From assembly GCA_910578825.1 (NCBI GenBank), contig CAJTSB010000013.1, positions 9,993 through 73,992 on the forward strand: a DNA stretch of 64,000 bases, written 5' to 3'. This DNA is from an uncultured Lachnospiraceae bacterium. GTDB lineage: Bacteria > Bacillota > Clostridia > Lachnospirales > Lachnospiraceae. Shown piece after piece: positions 1 through 8,645 of this stretch. Numbering within the stretch: the first letter of the stretch is position 1; each line of letters starts with the position of its first letter. Under the pieces are notes generated by a model. That model was given only the letters and a program-made list of their open reading frames with translations. It did no database searches and had not been told where the DNA came from. The translations under genes were made by a program, and so were the position numbers.

Positions 1-195
1 ACTTCCTATCCCAGAAAAACAGTTTTTGCCACGATACTTCTCAGCAGTAGGAAAAGTGAGTTTGAATTGGGCGGAATTAATTATATCAGTCCATCCCCGG
101 AGTTAGGAACACTAGAAATTCTATCCGAGTTTTCTTCAGGCAACAGGGAGGGAAAAGCTGAGGAAATCATCAAATTCCCCTTTAGAATTTTATAA
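1..195 (+). CDS. C-terminal fragment of an unknown protein, cut by the window edge
   Basis: Frame 1 is open from the first base to a TAA at 193-195, giving 64 codons that end in IIKFPFRIL. The other plus frames and the minus strand carry stops. I do not recognise the sequence. A 64-codon open stretch can occur by chance, so this is only a likely gene end. A hairpin follows at 234-259, and the next gene is convergent. Confidence 0.35.
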   Translation, partial: TSYPRKTVFATILLSSRKSEFELGGINYISPSPELGTLEILSEFSSGNREGKAEEIIKFPFRIL

Positions 196-233
196 GCAGT
201 ATTTGATATAATTTGTAATTAAACGAGTTTTCG

Positions 234-259
234 TGTAACAGTTTATCTGATCTGTTACA
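234..259. terminator. 8-bp inverted repeat between convergent genes
   Basis: TGTAACAG and CTGTTACA form a perfect 8-bp stem with a 10-nt loop just beyond the stop of the minus-strand esterase. There is no long T run on either side, so termination is inferred from position. Confidence 0.35.
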
Positions 260-271
260 GCCCACAGGCGT

Positions 272-1186
272 CTATATTCCGGTTACCACTTCAAAATATC
301 TCCCGATTTCACTCCACGCCCTCTTTGATTCGGGCATCAGCATCATACCCATCTGAAACACATGGAACATTCCCTCATATATGCTCAGGCGCACCCTTGC
401 CCCCTGCTGTTTCGCCTTATAGGCGACACTGACGGAATCACTGAGCAGCATTTCTATGGAACCCGCCTGAATCAACATCGGCGGAAATCCCCAGTAGTCC
501 CCAAACAGAGGCGAAATATAAGGATGTTTCACATCATGCATTCCCACATAATCACGGTTATAGATAAGGCTGTCCCTCGTATTGCCAAACAGCGGATCCG
601 ACTCATAATTATCTTCATAAGAAGGTCCGCTCGCCGTCAAATCCGTCCAGGGCGACATCAGAATCAGGCCGCCTGGCAGCCTTTTGTTGTGATCTTTCAA
701 ATACATACAAAGAGCAAGCGCGAGACCGCCGCCTGCCGAATCCCCCGCCACAATAATCTGTTTGCTGCGCCAGCCTCCTTCCCGCAGCCATTCAAAAGCT
801 GTGACCGCATCCTCCAATGCTGCCGGATATGGCTCTTCCGGAGCCACCCGGTAATCAATGGTCAGGACGTCCATCCCCTTGCTGACCTCACAGTAAAGTC
901 CTGCAAACGAACGGTACGCATTGCGCATGGCGCCAATATAACCGCCGCCGTGAAGCTGCAAAATAACGTAATCTGTCCTCGGATTCTCTCTTCGACACAG
1001 ATATTCCATGGAAAAATGCGGCATATCAATTTCCGTCATCTGAAAACAATCGGGACATCTCCATTTCGGCTCCACAAGTTTTTTGCGCAATTCCCCTGTC
1101 TTAATTTTTCTGCCAATCAGATTATCGTTCGTCACATGAGCAATCATGTCACGGATGACTCTTCCGCGTGCACTCACTTCCGGCAT
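272..1186 (-). CDS. alpha/beta hydrolase, hormone-sensitive-lipase-like esterase
   Basis: A 304-residue carboxylester hydrolase of the HSL (acetyl-esterase) family. The oxyanion-hole motif HGGG lies at residues 79-82 and the nucleophile elbow GDSAGG has its serine at about 150. The C-terminal histidine is in the FHVFQ segment, and an acidic residue in the GSIEMLLSD stretch probably completes the triad. No signal peptide is seen, so it is cytoplasmic. The ATG at 1186 is chosen because GGAGG lies five bases upstream; an ATG 12 bases earlier overlaps that site. It is the last gene of a cluster with the DUF6320-type and acyltransferase genes, about 95 bp after the former, which suggests an ester or lipid substrate. 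Substrate unknown. Confidence 0.85.
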   Translation of the reverse strand: MPEVSARGRVIRDMIAHVTNDNLIGRKIKTGELRKKLVEPKWRCPDCFQMTEIDMPHFSMEYLCRRENPRTDYVILQLHGGGYIGAMRNAYRSFAGLYCEVSKGMDVLTIDYRVAPEEPYPAALEDAVTAFEWLREGGWRSKQIIVAGDSAGGGLALALCMYLKDHNKRLPGGLILMSPWTDLTASGPSYEDNYESDPLFGNTRDSLIYNRDYVGMHDVKHPYISPLFGDYWGFPPMLIQAGSIEMLLSDSVSVAYKAKQQGARVRLSIYEGMFHVFQMGMMLMPESKRAWSEIGRYFEVVTGI

Positions 1187-1280
1187 AGTTTCCTCCATTT
1201 CGTATCTTCGTCATCATAAGCGGATCATTTGCAAATGAGTCTCGTTAGTTGCTTATATCTTTCCCGTACAGACAACCAGG

Positions 1281-1949
1281 CTATACATGGAAACGTCGTT
1301 TGAGTTCCGCTTTCGCCTTCCGCTCCCCGAAAATCAATGTCCCCAGAAGGAAACAAAGCGATACGGCAAGCGCCACAGACGTCAGAACCGGACCTTTGAT
1401 AAAGCCAAATTTCCACAAAATCACACAGCCGCAGGACAGTAGCACTGTGAGAATCTGCATCAGCAGATAACTCTGCCAGTTCGAGGCGTTTATAATCATC
1501 AAAATTCCAATCGTAGCATTCAATAGCAGAATGGCGCTTGGCAGGACGTAATTTACCGACCATCCCTGATAACCCACAATGAAATCTGAAGCGATGACTA
1601 AAAGCACCGCCCCTATCAATTGCACCAGAATCACGGTTTTATATCCATTGTTTTTCTTTAAAGAGTAATTTAAAGTAATAAAAAAATATAAAATAATAAT
1701 TCCGCTGATTGCCGACCACCAGATTCCACGGTATGTCAGATAATTTATTGTAATCAGCGCCGCCTCTACAACAATTGCAAGGAAACTATAAAGGCGCACC
1801 ACAAACGACAATTTTCTGCTCACGGCTTTCACATCCGGGTAACCATTGTGAAAAGCCTCCTCCCCTGTTGTTTCCAACACGCTCTTACACAGAGGACAGA
1901 TTGTCGTATTATCCAGAATTTCCACATGACATTTCTTACATTCTCTCAT
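1281..1949 (-). CDS. DUF6320-type zinc-ribbon membrane protein
   Basis: A 222-residue protein that begins with a zinc ribbon (Cys4, Cys7, Cys18, Cys21) and continues with about six hydrophobic helices from residue 45 to 205, ending in a basic tail. It matches the architecture I associate with DUF6320, whose function is not known. Its ATG overlaps the TGA of the upstream acyltransferase (ATGA), so the two are translationally coupled. It is probably a membrane partner of the acyltransferase and the downstream esterase. The zinc ribbon could mediate protein contacts; that is inference. Confidence 0.75.
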   Translation of the reverse strand: MRECKKCHVEILDNTTICPLCKSVLETTGEEAFHNGYPDVKAVSRKLSFVVRLYSFLAIVVEAALITINYLTYRGIWWSAISGIIILYFFITLNYSLKKNNGYKTVILVQLIGAVLLVIASDFIVGYQGWSVNYVLPSAILLLNATIGILMIINASNWQSYLLMQILTVLLSCGCVILWKFGFIKGPVLTSVALAVSLCFLLGTLIFGERKAKAELKRRFHV

Positions 1950-3229
1950 TCGTCATACACCCCGTTCGTCTCAATTCGTACAGAAATCCCATCTTCCGCA
2001 AGCTTTCGGAAAAACGCCCGCTGCACGAAAGTGTCCGCAAGATTGCTGCTGATAGTAAAGACCATGGTATCCCGGTAAGAACAGATTGTACCCTTGATAT
2101 TCTGTCCCTCGGACATGGATAACATGGCGCTGAAATCCCTGATGTATTTCTGATATTCCTCTTTTACCTGAACATTGCCAATGTTCGTAACCGTGGTGGT
2201 ATTTGCCAGCGCGCTGTTATGATATACATAACGAATTGCAATATTTTTGATAAACAACGGCACTGCCCGCAGAATAAAATTCTTTTCATTTGAAACATTG
2301 TATGCAAAAAGATTTTCAAGATTTTCCCGATTTATCTGGTTTCGCAGACTCTCTGCCACAATCTGCACGACCTCTGCAAATGTATAGCTCTCTTTTTTCG
2401 GATGAAAGACCGCAGATACGATAACAAAGAAATTTTTCATGGTAATGGAATCAAAATATGGCCTCAGATTCACCGGAACACACGAACTGATGGGTCGTTT
2501 TGACGGCGCGCCCTGTAAGCACTCCTGATATATACTCCACAAAAAAGCCGCTACAAGGTATTCATTGATGGAAACGCCATAAATTTTACACGCCTGTTTC
2601 AATTCCCCAATCGACATATAGCCGTGCATGACCCCAAGTTCCAACGGGCGTAATTTTTCCCCTTTGACCTGAAATGCCCGCGCCGTCTTGTAGCCCTTCT
2701 TATGGCTCTTCCTGTAATTTTTGAGGTAACTGTCCTCACGATTTAAGGATGTATCGCTGCAAAGACCATCCCCCAACTTTTCCCTGAGTTCAGGATGTGA
2801 AAGACGCAGATACTGATATGTCAGCTCCCGCAAAAAAGTAATGCCTCCCATGCCGTCCGTAAGCACATGGAAGACCTCAAGATTGATTCGATTCTGATAA
2901 TAATTTACCCGAAACAGATAATTGTGGTTTCGGTTCGGCGAAATAAACTGACAGGGATAACGGTACTCCTTCTTCACCCGGGGAGCCGGTTTCTGGTTTG
3001 TCTCAAAATAGTACCAGAATACGCCATAACGTATCCGCACACGAAACACATCAAACCAGGGGAGCACACGCTCCAGGGCCTCCTGGAGCAATTCTTCTTT
3101 AATTTCTTCCTGTAAGGTCACAGAAATCCGATAAACATTCGTCATGCTTTCTCCGGCAATCACCGGAAATACATTCGCCGTATTGTCCAATTTATCCCAT
3201 TTAATCTCTTTCTTGCCAGCCGGATTCAT
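1946..3229 (-). CDS. alcohol acetyltransferase / condensation-domain-like acyltransferase
   Basis: A 427-residue member of the CoA-dependent acyltransferase (condensation, alcohol acetyltransferase, PapA) superfamily. The catalytic motif HxxxDG is visible as HVLTDGMGG with His at residue 121, followed by the C-terminal half typical of the two-lobed fold. It probably transfers an acyl group from CoA or a carrier to a hydroxyl or amino acceptor in the cytoplasm. It is first of three genes and overlaps the DUF6320-type gene by 4 bp. No carrier protein or NRPS module is nearby, so a stand-alone lipid or ester transferase is more likely than a peptide synthetase part. Only 14 bp separate it from aspartate kinase upstream. 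Confidence 0.75.
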   Translation of the reverse strand: MNPAGKKEIKWDKLDNTANVFPVIAGESMTNVYRISVTLQEEIKEELLQEALERVLPWFDVFRVRIRYGVFWYYFETNQKPAPRVKKEYRYPCQFISPNRNHNYLFRVNYYQNRINLEVFHVLTDGMGGITFLRELTYQYLRLSHPELREKLGDGLCSDTSLNREDSYLKNYRKSHKKGYKTARAFQVKGEKLRPLELGVMHGYMSIGELKQACKIYGVSINEYLVAAFLWSIYQECLQGAPSKRPISSCVPVNLRPYFDSITMKNFFVIVSAVFHPKKESYTFAEVVQIVAESLRNQINRENLENLFAYNVSNEKNFILRAVPLFIKNIAIRYVYHNSALANTTTVTNIGNVQVKEEYQKYIRDFSAMLSMSEGQNIKGTICSYRDTMVFTISSNLADTFVQRAFFRKLAEDGISVRIETNGVYDE

Positions 3230-3243
3230 TTTATGGTTCCTTT

Positions 3244-4563
3244 CTACATTTGTGTCACTACAAAAATATCATAGATTGCCCGGATTGCCGTCTCAAAATC
3301 ACAACTCTTGACACCGATAATGATATTCAGCTCACTGGAACCCTGGTCAATCATCTTGACATTTACATTTGCATGGGCGAGCGCAGAAAAAATTCTTCCT
3401 GCCGTTCCACGTGTAGAACGCATCCCGCGTCCCACAACCGCAATCAACGCGATATCGCTCTCCAGCTCTATGCTGTCCGGCTGCGCCAGACGATGAATCG
3501 CGGACAAAACCTGCTGTTCTTTTCCCTCAAATTCCTCCTGATGCACAAATACCGTCATCGTATCAATGCCTGAGGGCAGATGTTCAAAGGAAATGCCATA
3601 TTTCTCAAAAGCCTCCAAAACTTTACGTCCAAACCCTACTTCGGAATTCATCATATCTTTGTCAATATTTACCGCTACAAAGCCCTTCTTACCTGCAATT
3701 CCGGTAATTGTATAATCCGGCATACGGCAGGTGCTTTCCACAATCAGCGTGCCCTCGTCTTCCGGCGCATTCGTATTACGGATATTGATGGGAATTCCCG
3801 CCTTGCGCACCGGAAATACCGCATCCTCATGCAATACGGTTGCCCCCATGTAGGACAGCTCTCGCAATTCACGGTATGTAATGACCTTGATTCCCTTTGG
3901 ATTCTCAATAATACGCGGGTCTGCAATCAGAAAACCGGAAACATCCGTCCAGTTCTCATAAATATCTGCCTGAACCGCCTTTGCCACAATCGAGCCGGTA
4001 ATATCAGAGCCGCCGCGGGAAAACGTCTTAACCGTGCCGTCTTCTTTCGCACCATAAAATCCGGGAATTACTGCACGCTCACATTTTTTCAGGCGCGCAG
4101 ACAAAATCTCATTCGTTTTCTCGTCATCAAACTCTCCATTCTCCTTAAAACGAATGACCTGCGCTGCATCAATAAACTCATAGCCCAGATAATGCGCCAT
4201 GATAATTCCATTTAAGTATTCCCCGCGCGACGCAGCATAATCCTCTCCCGCCTTATTTTTGAAATTCTCTGCAATCTCCTCAAACTCTTTGTTCAGCGTC
4301 AGTTTTAAATGCAGTCCATTGATAATGGACTCATAGCGCTCCCTGATTTTCCTTAAAGACGTAGAAAAACTCTCCTCTGCCTCCGCCAGTGCATAACACT
4401 GATACAGCATATCCGTTACCTTCGTGTCCTTGGCGTTGCGTTTTCCAGGCGCACTGGGAACCACATATCTGCGGCTCTCATCTGCATTGATTATTCTTCC
4501 TACCTTCGAGAACTGTCCGGCGCTTGCCAGAGAACTTCCTCCAAACTTTACTACTTTTATCAT
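3244..4563 (-). CDS. lysC: aspartate kinase
   Basis: A 439-residue monofunctional aspartokinase that phosphorylates L-aspartate as the first step toward lysine, threonine and methionine. The N-terminal kinase signature VVKFGGSSLA is at residues 4-13. The FSRGGSDITG segment near residue 180 is the Asp/ATP binding site. Two ACT regulatory domains occupy about residues 290-439 (ITGIAGKKGFVAVNID and ALIAVVGRGM), so feedback by lysine or threonine is expected. No homoserine dehydrogenase is fused. Only about 100 bp lie upstream, and I saw no lysine riboswitch there. It is probably cotranscribed with the acyltransferase that follows after 14 bp. Confidence 0.92.
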   Translation of the reverse strand: MIKVVKFGGSSLASAGQFSKVGRIINADESRRYVVPSAPGKRNAKDTKVTDMLYQCYALAEAEESFSTSLRKIRERYESIINGLHLKLTLNKEFEEIAENFKNKAGEDYAASRGEYLNGIIMAHYLGYEFIDAAQVIRFKENGEFDDEKTNEILSARLKKCERAVIPGFYGAKEDGTVKTFSRGGSDITGSIVAKAVQADIYENWTDVSGFLIADPRIIENPKGIKVITYRELRELSYMGATVLHEDAVFPVRKAGIPINIRNTNAPEDEGTLIVESTCRMPDYTITGIAGKKGFVAVNIDKDMMNSEVGFGRKVLEAFEKYGISFEHLPSGIDTMTVFVHQEEFEGKEQQVLSAIHRLAQPDSIELESDIALIAVVGRGMRSTRGTAGRIFSALAHANVNVKMIDQGSSELNIIIGVKSCDFETAIRAIYDIFVVTQM

Positions 4564-4665
4564 ATTCTCATTACCAATAAGGCAGATTCTGCCTTATATA
4601 CCTTCCTTTCTTCCAATTCAGATGGTATTTTACCACAAAATCTGCCTTACTACAACGTTTATTTA

Positions 4666-5934
4666 TCAGGTCAGCTCCGCAATCCTCGTAACTCCCACAT
4701 AAATCTCCGAAATTTTATACCAGGTGGGGTAATCCACTACGCCCGTCTGCGGCAATCCAAATACGGACTGGAACCTTCGCACAGCCTGCGCGGTTGCAGG
4801 TCCATAAGAGCCGTCTGCACTGATTCTCGGAATGGATGTGTATACCTGCGCAATCCGATTCAGCTGCTCCTGCATCTGACGTACCTTCTCCCCGCTGGAT
4901 CCAATCTCTAAATTCTCCCGCGGCCAGGAGGCCGGAATTCCGGAAATTTCTTCTGCCTCATTGATATACATATCGCTGCCATAATAGTTACGAAGGATCT
5001 GAATGGCGGAATAATTCTGGTCACCCAGATATTTGGAACCCCACTGACTCATCCAGTTCGGACAGGTAACCCGCTGTCCATCGCAATACTGGGTAAGAAT
5101 CGGCTGGCGCACATTCGGTCTGGAGAGGTAATTCGTAAACATTTCATCTACGACCCGGGAAATACTCTGGAAATAATTCCTTCCGTACACCCATTTATGA
5201 TCGTACGCAGTAGAAGATGTAATCGTAAAATCATATCCTTTGTTCCGATACCACTCCGTATACACACGATTCAGGGTAAACGACATGATTGCCAGAACAT
5301 TCGCCCGAATCGTACTATCCGGCCAGGTGGCATAAATTTCACTCGACGCTACATTTTTGATGTAATCTTTATACCGGACATAGTAATCGCCCGCCGTAGA
5401 ATCCCCCGGCGTCCCATCATGGACTACTACGTACTCCGGCACGACCACGCGGCTTAAAACAATCTCTCCACTCTCATCCACGGGTTTGATTTCCGCCTCC
5501 GCAATCTTCGGCGGGAAATTTCCAAACAGCGTATTCGCCGGTATCACAATATTCTTCTCTTCCTCGGACACCTCCAGAGGCTCCATTTTCACGTCCTGCA
5601 ACGTCAGCTCCCCGGAAAATACATCCGTACCCTCAATGCTGACCGGGCGATACCCTTCCGCCTCCACAATGATATTATATTCCGCATAAGGCTGAACCGG
5701 CTGCTCCGGCTCCATACTGTACTCCAAAGGCGGCGCTGCAAGCGTCAGCTCTTCCGATTGTCCCTCCGCGTTGGTGGTAATCTGCTCTAAGGGATTCTCC
5801 GGATCTCCGGTATAGGAAACCGTAACCCTTGCATCCTCCACCGGAACCATCCCTACGGCAGAAGTCACCTGAACCTTCATTGTTCCGTTATCCACATGAT
5901 TTACCTGCGCTGCGCGCAAATGATTGTTTCGCAT
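4666..5934 (-). CDS. SpoIID-like protein with C-terminal peptidoglycan-binding domain
   Basis: A 422-residue protein in three parts. Residues 10-150 look like beta-rich carboxypeptidase-regulatory-type repeats. A SpoIID/LytB-like region covers about residues 170-330, with the segment YKDYIKNVASSEIYATWP matching the SpoIID core and keeping its glutamate. A PG_binding_1 domain covers about residues 340-415 (IGSSGEKVRQMQEQL). SpoIID is a lytic transglycosylase of sporulation, so a spore-cortex or cell-wall role is likely. No clear signal peptide is seen, so an export route or mother-cell location is uncertain. The start has TGAGGT four bases upstream. Confidence 0.7.
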   Translation of the reverse strand: MRNNHLRAAQVNHVDNGTMKVQVTSAVGMVPVEDARVTVSYTGDPENPLEQITTNAEGQSEELTLAAPPLEYSMEPEQPVQPYAEYNIIVEAEGYRPVSIEGTDVFSGELTLQDVKMEPLEVSEEEKNIVIPANTLFGNFPPKIAEAEIKPVDESGEIVLSRVVVPEYVVVHDGTPGDSTAGDYYVRYKDYIKNVASSEIYATWPDSTIRANVLAIMSFTLNRVYTEWYRNKGYDFTITSSTAYDHKWVYGRNYFQSISRVVDEMFTNYLSRPNVRQPILTQYCDGQRVTCPNWMSQWGSKYLGDQNYSAIQILRNYYGSDMYINEAEEISGIPASWPRENLEIGSSGEKVRQMQEQLNRIAQVYTSIPRISADGSYGPATAQAVRRFQSVFGLPQTGVVDYPTWYKISEIYVGVTRIAELT

Positions 5935-5994
5935 AAATACCTCATATTCATGAACTTATTTATAAGTTATGATGTGAGGGGCAAAATGGTGCAG

Positions 5995-6078
5995 TTATGT
6001 GGGAGTTTTTATGAAATGAAACGTTTTCATTAATCTAAATGATGCCGTATCAACAAATACTTTCCTACAATCTATCAT
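5995..6078 (-). pseudogene. N-terminal stub of a VapC-like PIN toxin
   Basis: Starting eleven bases beyond the stop of the antitoxin relic, an ATG opens 27 codons. The beginning, RKVFVDTASF, matches the first strand of PIN-domain nucleases, whose catalytic Asp lies in the VDT triplet. After residue 17 the similarity stops and the frame ends at TAA. Everything else of the toxin is missing. Translation of this relic is unproven. Confidence 0.55.
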
Positions 6079-6290
6079 TGTCGCGCATCTCCCTCATATA
6101 TTCATCGACATTTTTTCCTCTTTCGCCGGGAATGGCGAAACTGTACCAATTGACTGTTTTTCTCTGTTTCTTTTGTATTGCACTATCCAATAACGTTACA
6201 ATTACTTCTGTTCCATCATATGGACGTAAATCTTCCTCTTCTATAATAACTGCATTCCCCCTGGACGATACCTCTAACCGCTGCTAACAT
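6065..6290 (-). pseudogene. VapB-like antitoxin with a frameshift
   Basis: The ATG at 6290 has an excellent AAAGGAGG site. It reads MLAAVRGIVQG and then loses frame in a run of five C (plus strand 6257-6261). Removing one base restores a 73-residue protein that continues NAVIIEEEDLRPYDG and ends NVDEYMREMRDNDRL. The N-terminal AbrB/VapB-like fold and the C-terminal ERGxNVDEYMREMRENDR motif are typical of antitoxins paired with PIN toxins in Lachnospiraceae. With the toxin stub next to it, this is a dead VapBC locus. Confidence 0.6.
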
Positions 6291-6421
6291 TCGATATACC
6301 TCCTTTTCCGGCTTTTATATGCAAATTAGGAAATTTAACATTCGCACTATTTAAAATTAGAATAACACCGATTTGATATCTATTCAGCCAATGCGCAAAA
6401 TTCTTCAGCGCTGTTTTTAAT

Positions 6422-6450
6422 TTGCTATATTTGCCATATGCGAGTATACT
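6422..6450 (+). promoter_or_regulatory. sigma-A promoter of the 6483 membrane gene
   Basis: TTGCTA, 17-bp spacer, TATACT. The predicted start of transcription near 6457 rules out an in-frame ATG at 6438 as the translation start. Confidence 0.65.
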
Positions 6451-6482
6451 ATAGGAAACGAATAAGGAAACGTGTGAAAATT

Positions 6483-7049
6483 ATGAAAAAAACTGCCGCA
6501 ATCGGAAATATTTTATTTACCTATCTGATCGCGCTGCTGCCAGTGCTATTATTTACATATGGAAAAATGGGCGTCTCTACCTTTCTATGGGAACGTCTCT
6601 TTTGGGGCAATATCTTCGTCCCATTGGGCTTTACCCTGCTGTTTGGCATCGTGATGTACATTGTCAATATTTTGTTCATTATAAAAGCAAGCCGGGGACG
6701 CTGGGACGTCCGGGAGCTTACCCGTACAAATATGCTTGTCAAATTCATCCAGGTTCCGGCATATATCATTATTTTTATTATAGGTCTCCTCTGCTGCCTG
6801 ATGATATTCACCATCGGGATATCGCTTGCCTTGCTGCTGCTTGACCTGTTCAGCATCGGTCTGACCGGTTTGTTCGCGTGCGCGGCATTCTACCGCTTAA
6901 GGAAGGAACAGCTAATTTCAACAAACATGCAGGCGCTTTATTCCCTTGCATCCTTCCTGTTTTGCGCCGACGTCGTCATCGCCGTCATTGGCTACCGGAC
7001 GTCCCTGATGCAAACAAAGCCCGCCACAAATCAGGAAACCGTTCCATAA
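6483..7049 (+). CDS. integral membrane protein of unknown function
   Basis: A 188-residue protein with about five hydrophobic helices: ILFTYLIALLPVLL, an IFVPLGFTLLFGIVMYIV segment, the IIIFIIGLLCCLMIFTIGISLALLLLDLF region, and a C-terminal pair near residue 165. The ATG at 6483 is used because the promoter -10 at 6445-6450 lies downstream of the alternative start. I do not recognise a named family. A convergent 58-residue membrane protein lies 20 bp beyond its stop. Confidence 0.65.
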   Translation: MKKTAAIGNILFTYLIALLPVLLFTYGKMGVSTFLWERLFWGNIFVPLGFTLLFGIVMYIVNILFIIKASRGRWDVRELTRTNMLVKFIQVPAYIIIFIIGLLCCLMIFTIGISLALLLLDLFSIGLTGLFACAAFYRLRKEQLISTNMQALYSLASFLFCADVVIAVIGYRTSLMQTKPATNQETVP

Positions 7050-7068
7050 GGCTGTCTTTTCCAAGCGA

Positions 7069-7245
7069 TTATGCCTGACGATGGGCAGGTCTGCCATCCA
7101 GACAGATATATCTCTGCTCCATCTGTAATTTCCTTACACACAGTACGCCGCTGATGCACACCGCCAGCACCGCAATTACAAATACCACCATACCGCTTTT
7201 CTTTTTATTATCATTGATTCCTGCAAATTCACTTTTCTTTCCCAT
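7069..7245 (-). CDS. 58-residue single-pass membrane protein
   Basis: A short gene with a strong AGAGAGG site eight bases before its ATG. A charged N-terminus (MGKKSEFAGINDNKKK) is followed by a single helix, VVFVIAVLAVCISGVLCV (residues 20-37), then a short basic tail. The family is not recognised. The layout resembles small single-span septation or stress proteins, but no specific match is claimed. It lies on the same strand as ilvE, after that gene's terminator, so it has its own or read-through transcription. Confidence 0.6.
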   Translation of the reverse strand: MGKKSEFAGINDNKKKSGMVVFVIAVLAVCISGVLCVRKLQMEQRYICLDGRPAHRQA

Positions 7246-7339
7246 GATAATGTCCTCTCTTTCGTTTTACTACATACATTTTACCATTCTTTTTTCGGAA
7301 AATCCTTAACATCCTTTTATGACTTTCTTAAAAAAAGGT

Positions 7340-7372
7340 AAAAAGAAAAGGCATCGCCGGGGCGACACCCTT
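7340..7372 (-). terminator. terminator of ilvE
   Basis: On the minus strand GGTGTCGCC and GGCGATGCC pair (two G-U pairs) with a tiny loop, followed by TTTTCTTTTT. Confidence 0.7.
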
Positions 7373-7399
7373 TCTGATTCGCAAATTTCTAAGACAGCT

Positions 7400-8464
7400 T
7401 TATTTCACCTCTCTGGTCCAGCCATATTTATCCTCTTCATTTCCCCACTGGATTCCGGTCAGGTAATCATACAGTTTCTGGGTCAGTTCCCCAATCCTGA
7501 AATCGTTGACTTTTACAATATCATCCTTGTACATAAATTCTCCAACCGGAGAGATTACAGCTGCCGTACCGGTTCCGAACGCTTCCTCCAAACTACCGTC
7601 ATGTCCGGCTTTCATTAAATCCTCAACCGAAAGGTGGGTCTCATTTACCTTATAGCCCCAGTCTTTTAAAATGTGAATGATGGAATCCCTGGTAACGCCT
7701 GGGAGCACGGTTCCCTCTGTGGGCGCAGTGTAAATCTCACCGTCTATTTTGAACATAATGTTCATAGTTCCTACTTCTTCTACATATTTACGGTTAACGC
7801 CGTCCAGCCAGAGAACCTGCGTACAGCCTTTTTCCTCTGCACGTACCTGTCCTAAAATAGACGCTGCATAGTTACCGCCGCACTTCGTATCTCCGGTACC
7901 GCCTTTTACCGCGCGCACCAGCTCATCCTCTACGAGAATTTTTACTGGATTGATGCCTTCCGGATAATATGCGCCTACCGGACAGCAGATTACCATAAAT
8001 TTATAGGATGTTGCCATGTGTACGCCCAATGTCGCCTCCGTTGCAAATACAAACGGGCGGATATATAAAGAGGTTCCCGGCTCAGACGGAATCCAGTCCC
8101 GTTCTACCTTCACCAGTTCTTCAATAGCCTTTACAAACATATCCTCCGGAACTCCCGGCATACAGAGCCTTGCATTGGAATTAATCATTCTGCGGGCATT
8201 CATTTCCGGACGGAACAACAAAATCCGGTCATCCTTCGTGCGGTACGCCTTCAAACCTTCAAATGTCTCCTGCGCATAATGCAGTGTCACACAGGACGGG
8301 TTGAGTTCCACCGGGCCGTACGGTTCAATTCTTGCATCATGCCATTCCATGCCCTGATCCCAATCCATCACAAACATATAATCCGTCATATACTTGCCAA
8401 ATCCCAGATTATTCTGATCGGGTTTTTTCTTTAATTTGTCATTTTTGATAAACTTGATATCCAT
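7400..8464 (-). CDS. ilvE: branched-chain amino acid aminotransferase
   Basis: A 354-residue fold-type IV PLP transaminase that interconverts Leu, Ile and Val with their 2-oxo acids. Length and motifs are those of the long bacterial type: YIRPFVFATEATLGV, the region around GGNYAAS that carries the PLP lysine (TKCGGNYAAS), and the cofactor-contact motif EVGTMNIMF. The ATG at 8464 is chosen because GGAGGAG lies six bases upstream; a longer frame to 8533 would overlap the predicted promoter. It is monocistronic, with its own terminator, about 2.6 kb from ilvBN. Confidence 0.93.
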   Translation of the reverse strand: MDIKFIKNDKLKKKPDQNNLGFGKYMTDYMFVMDWDQGMEWHDARIEPYGPVELNPSCVTLHYAQETFEGLKAYRTKDDRILLFRPEMNARRMINSNARLCMPGVPEDMFVKAIEELVKVERDWIPSEPGTSLYIRPFVFATEATLGVHMATSYKFMVICCPVGAYYPEGINPVKILVEDELVRAVKGGTGDTKCGGNYAASILGQVRAEEKGCTQVLWLDGVNRKYVEEVGTMNIMFKIDGEIYTAPTEGTVLPGVTRDSIIHILKDWGYKVNETHLSVEDLMKAGHDGSLEEAFGTGTAAVISPVGEFMYKDDIVKVNDFRIGELTQKLYDYLTGIQWGNEEDKYGWTREVK

Positions 8465-8504
8465 AATCGCTCCTCCATCCTGTTCTTCTCTAATTGTTTT
8501 TTTA

Positions 8505-8533
8505 ATTATTATACTTTTTTTCCCGACTGTCAA
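8505..8533 (-). promoter_or_regulatory. probable ilvE promoter
   Basis: On the minus strand, TTGACA at 8528-8533 is followed by AATAAT after 17 bp, or by TATAAT after a short 14-bp spacer. Confidence 0.5.
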
Positions 8534-8600
8534 GATTATTCTCCGCGCTTATACTCCTCATAACTTTTTTTCATATTCACATATGCAAAATTCATAAAAT

Positions 8601-8619
8601 GTTGTATACTGAATACAAC
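8601..8619 (+). promoter_or_regulatory. palindromic operator overlapping a -10 box
   Basis: GTTGTAT-ACTGA-ATACAAC is a perfect 7-bp inverted repeat. It overlaps TATACT (8605-8610), the likely -10 of the flavin reductase-like gene. The geometry is that of a repressor site (MarR, HxlR or TetR size). No regulator gene is adjacent. Confidence 0.5.
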
Positions 8620-8645
8620 TACAAATTAGCAAAGGAGAAATTATC

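Noticed and set aside
362..1219. 285-codon plus-strand open frame opposite the esterase
   Set aside because: It is antisense to a gene with clear catalytic motifs and codes for no recognisable protein; such shadows are common in this base composition.
4564..4665. Lysine riboswitch before aspartate kinase
   Set aside because: Only about 100 bp are available and no lysine-riboswitch-like elements are visible.
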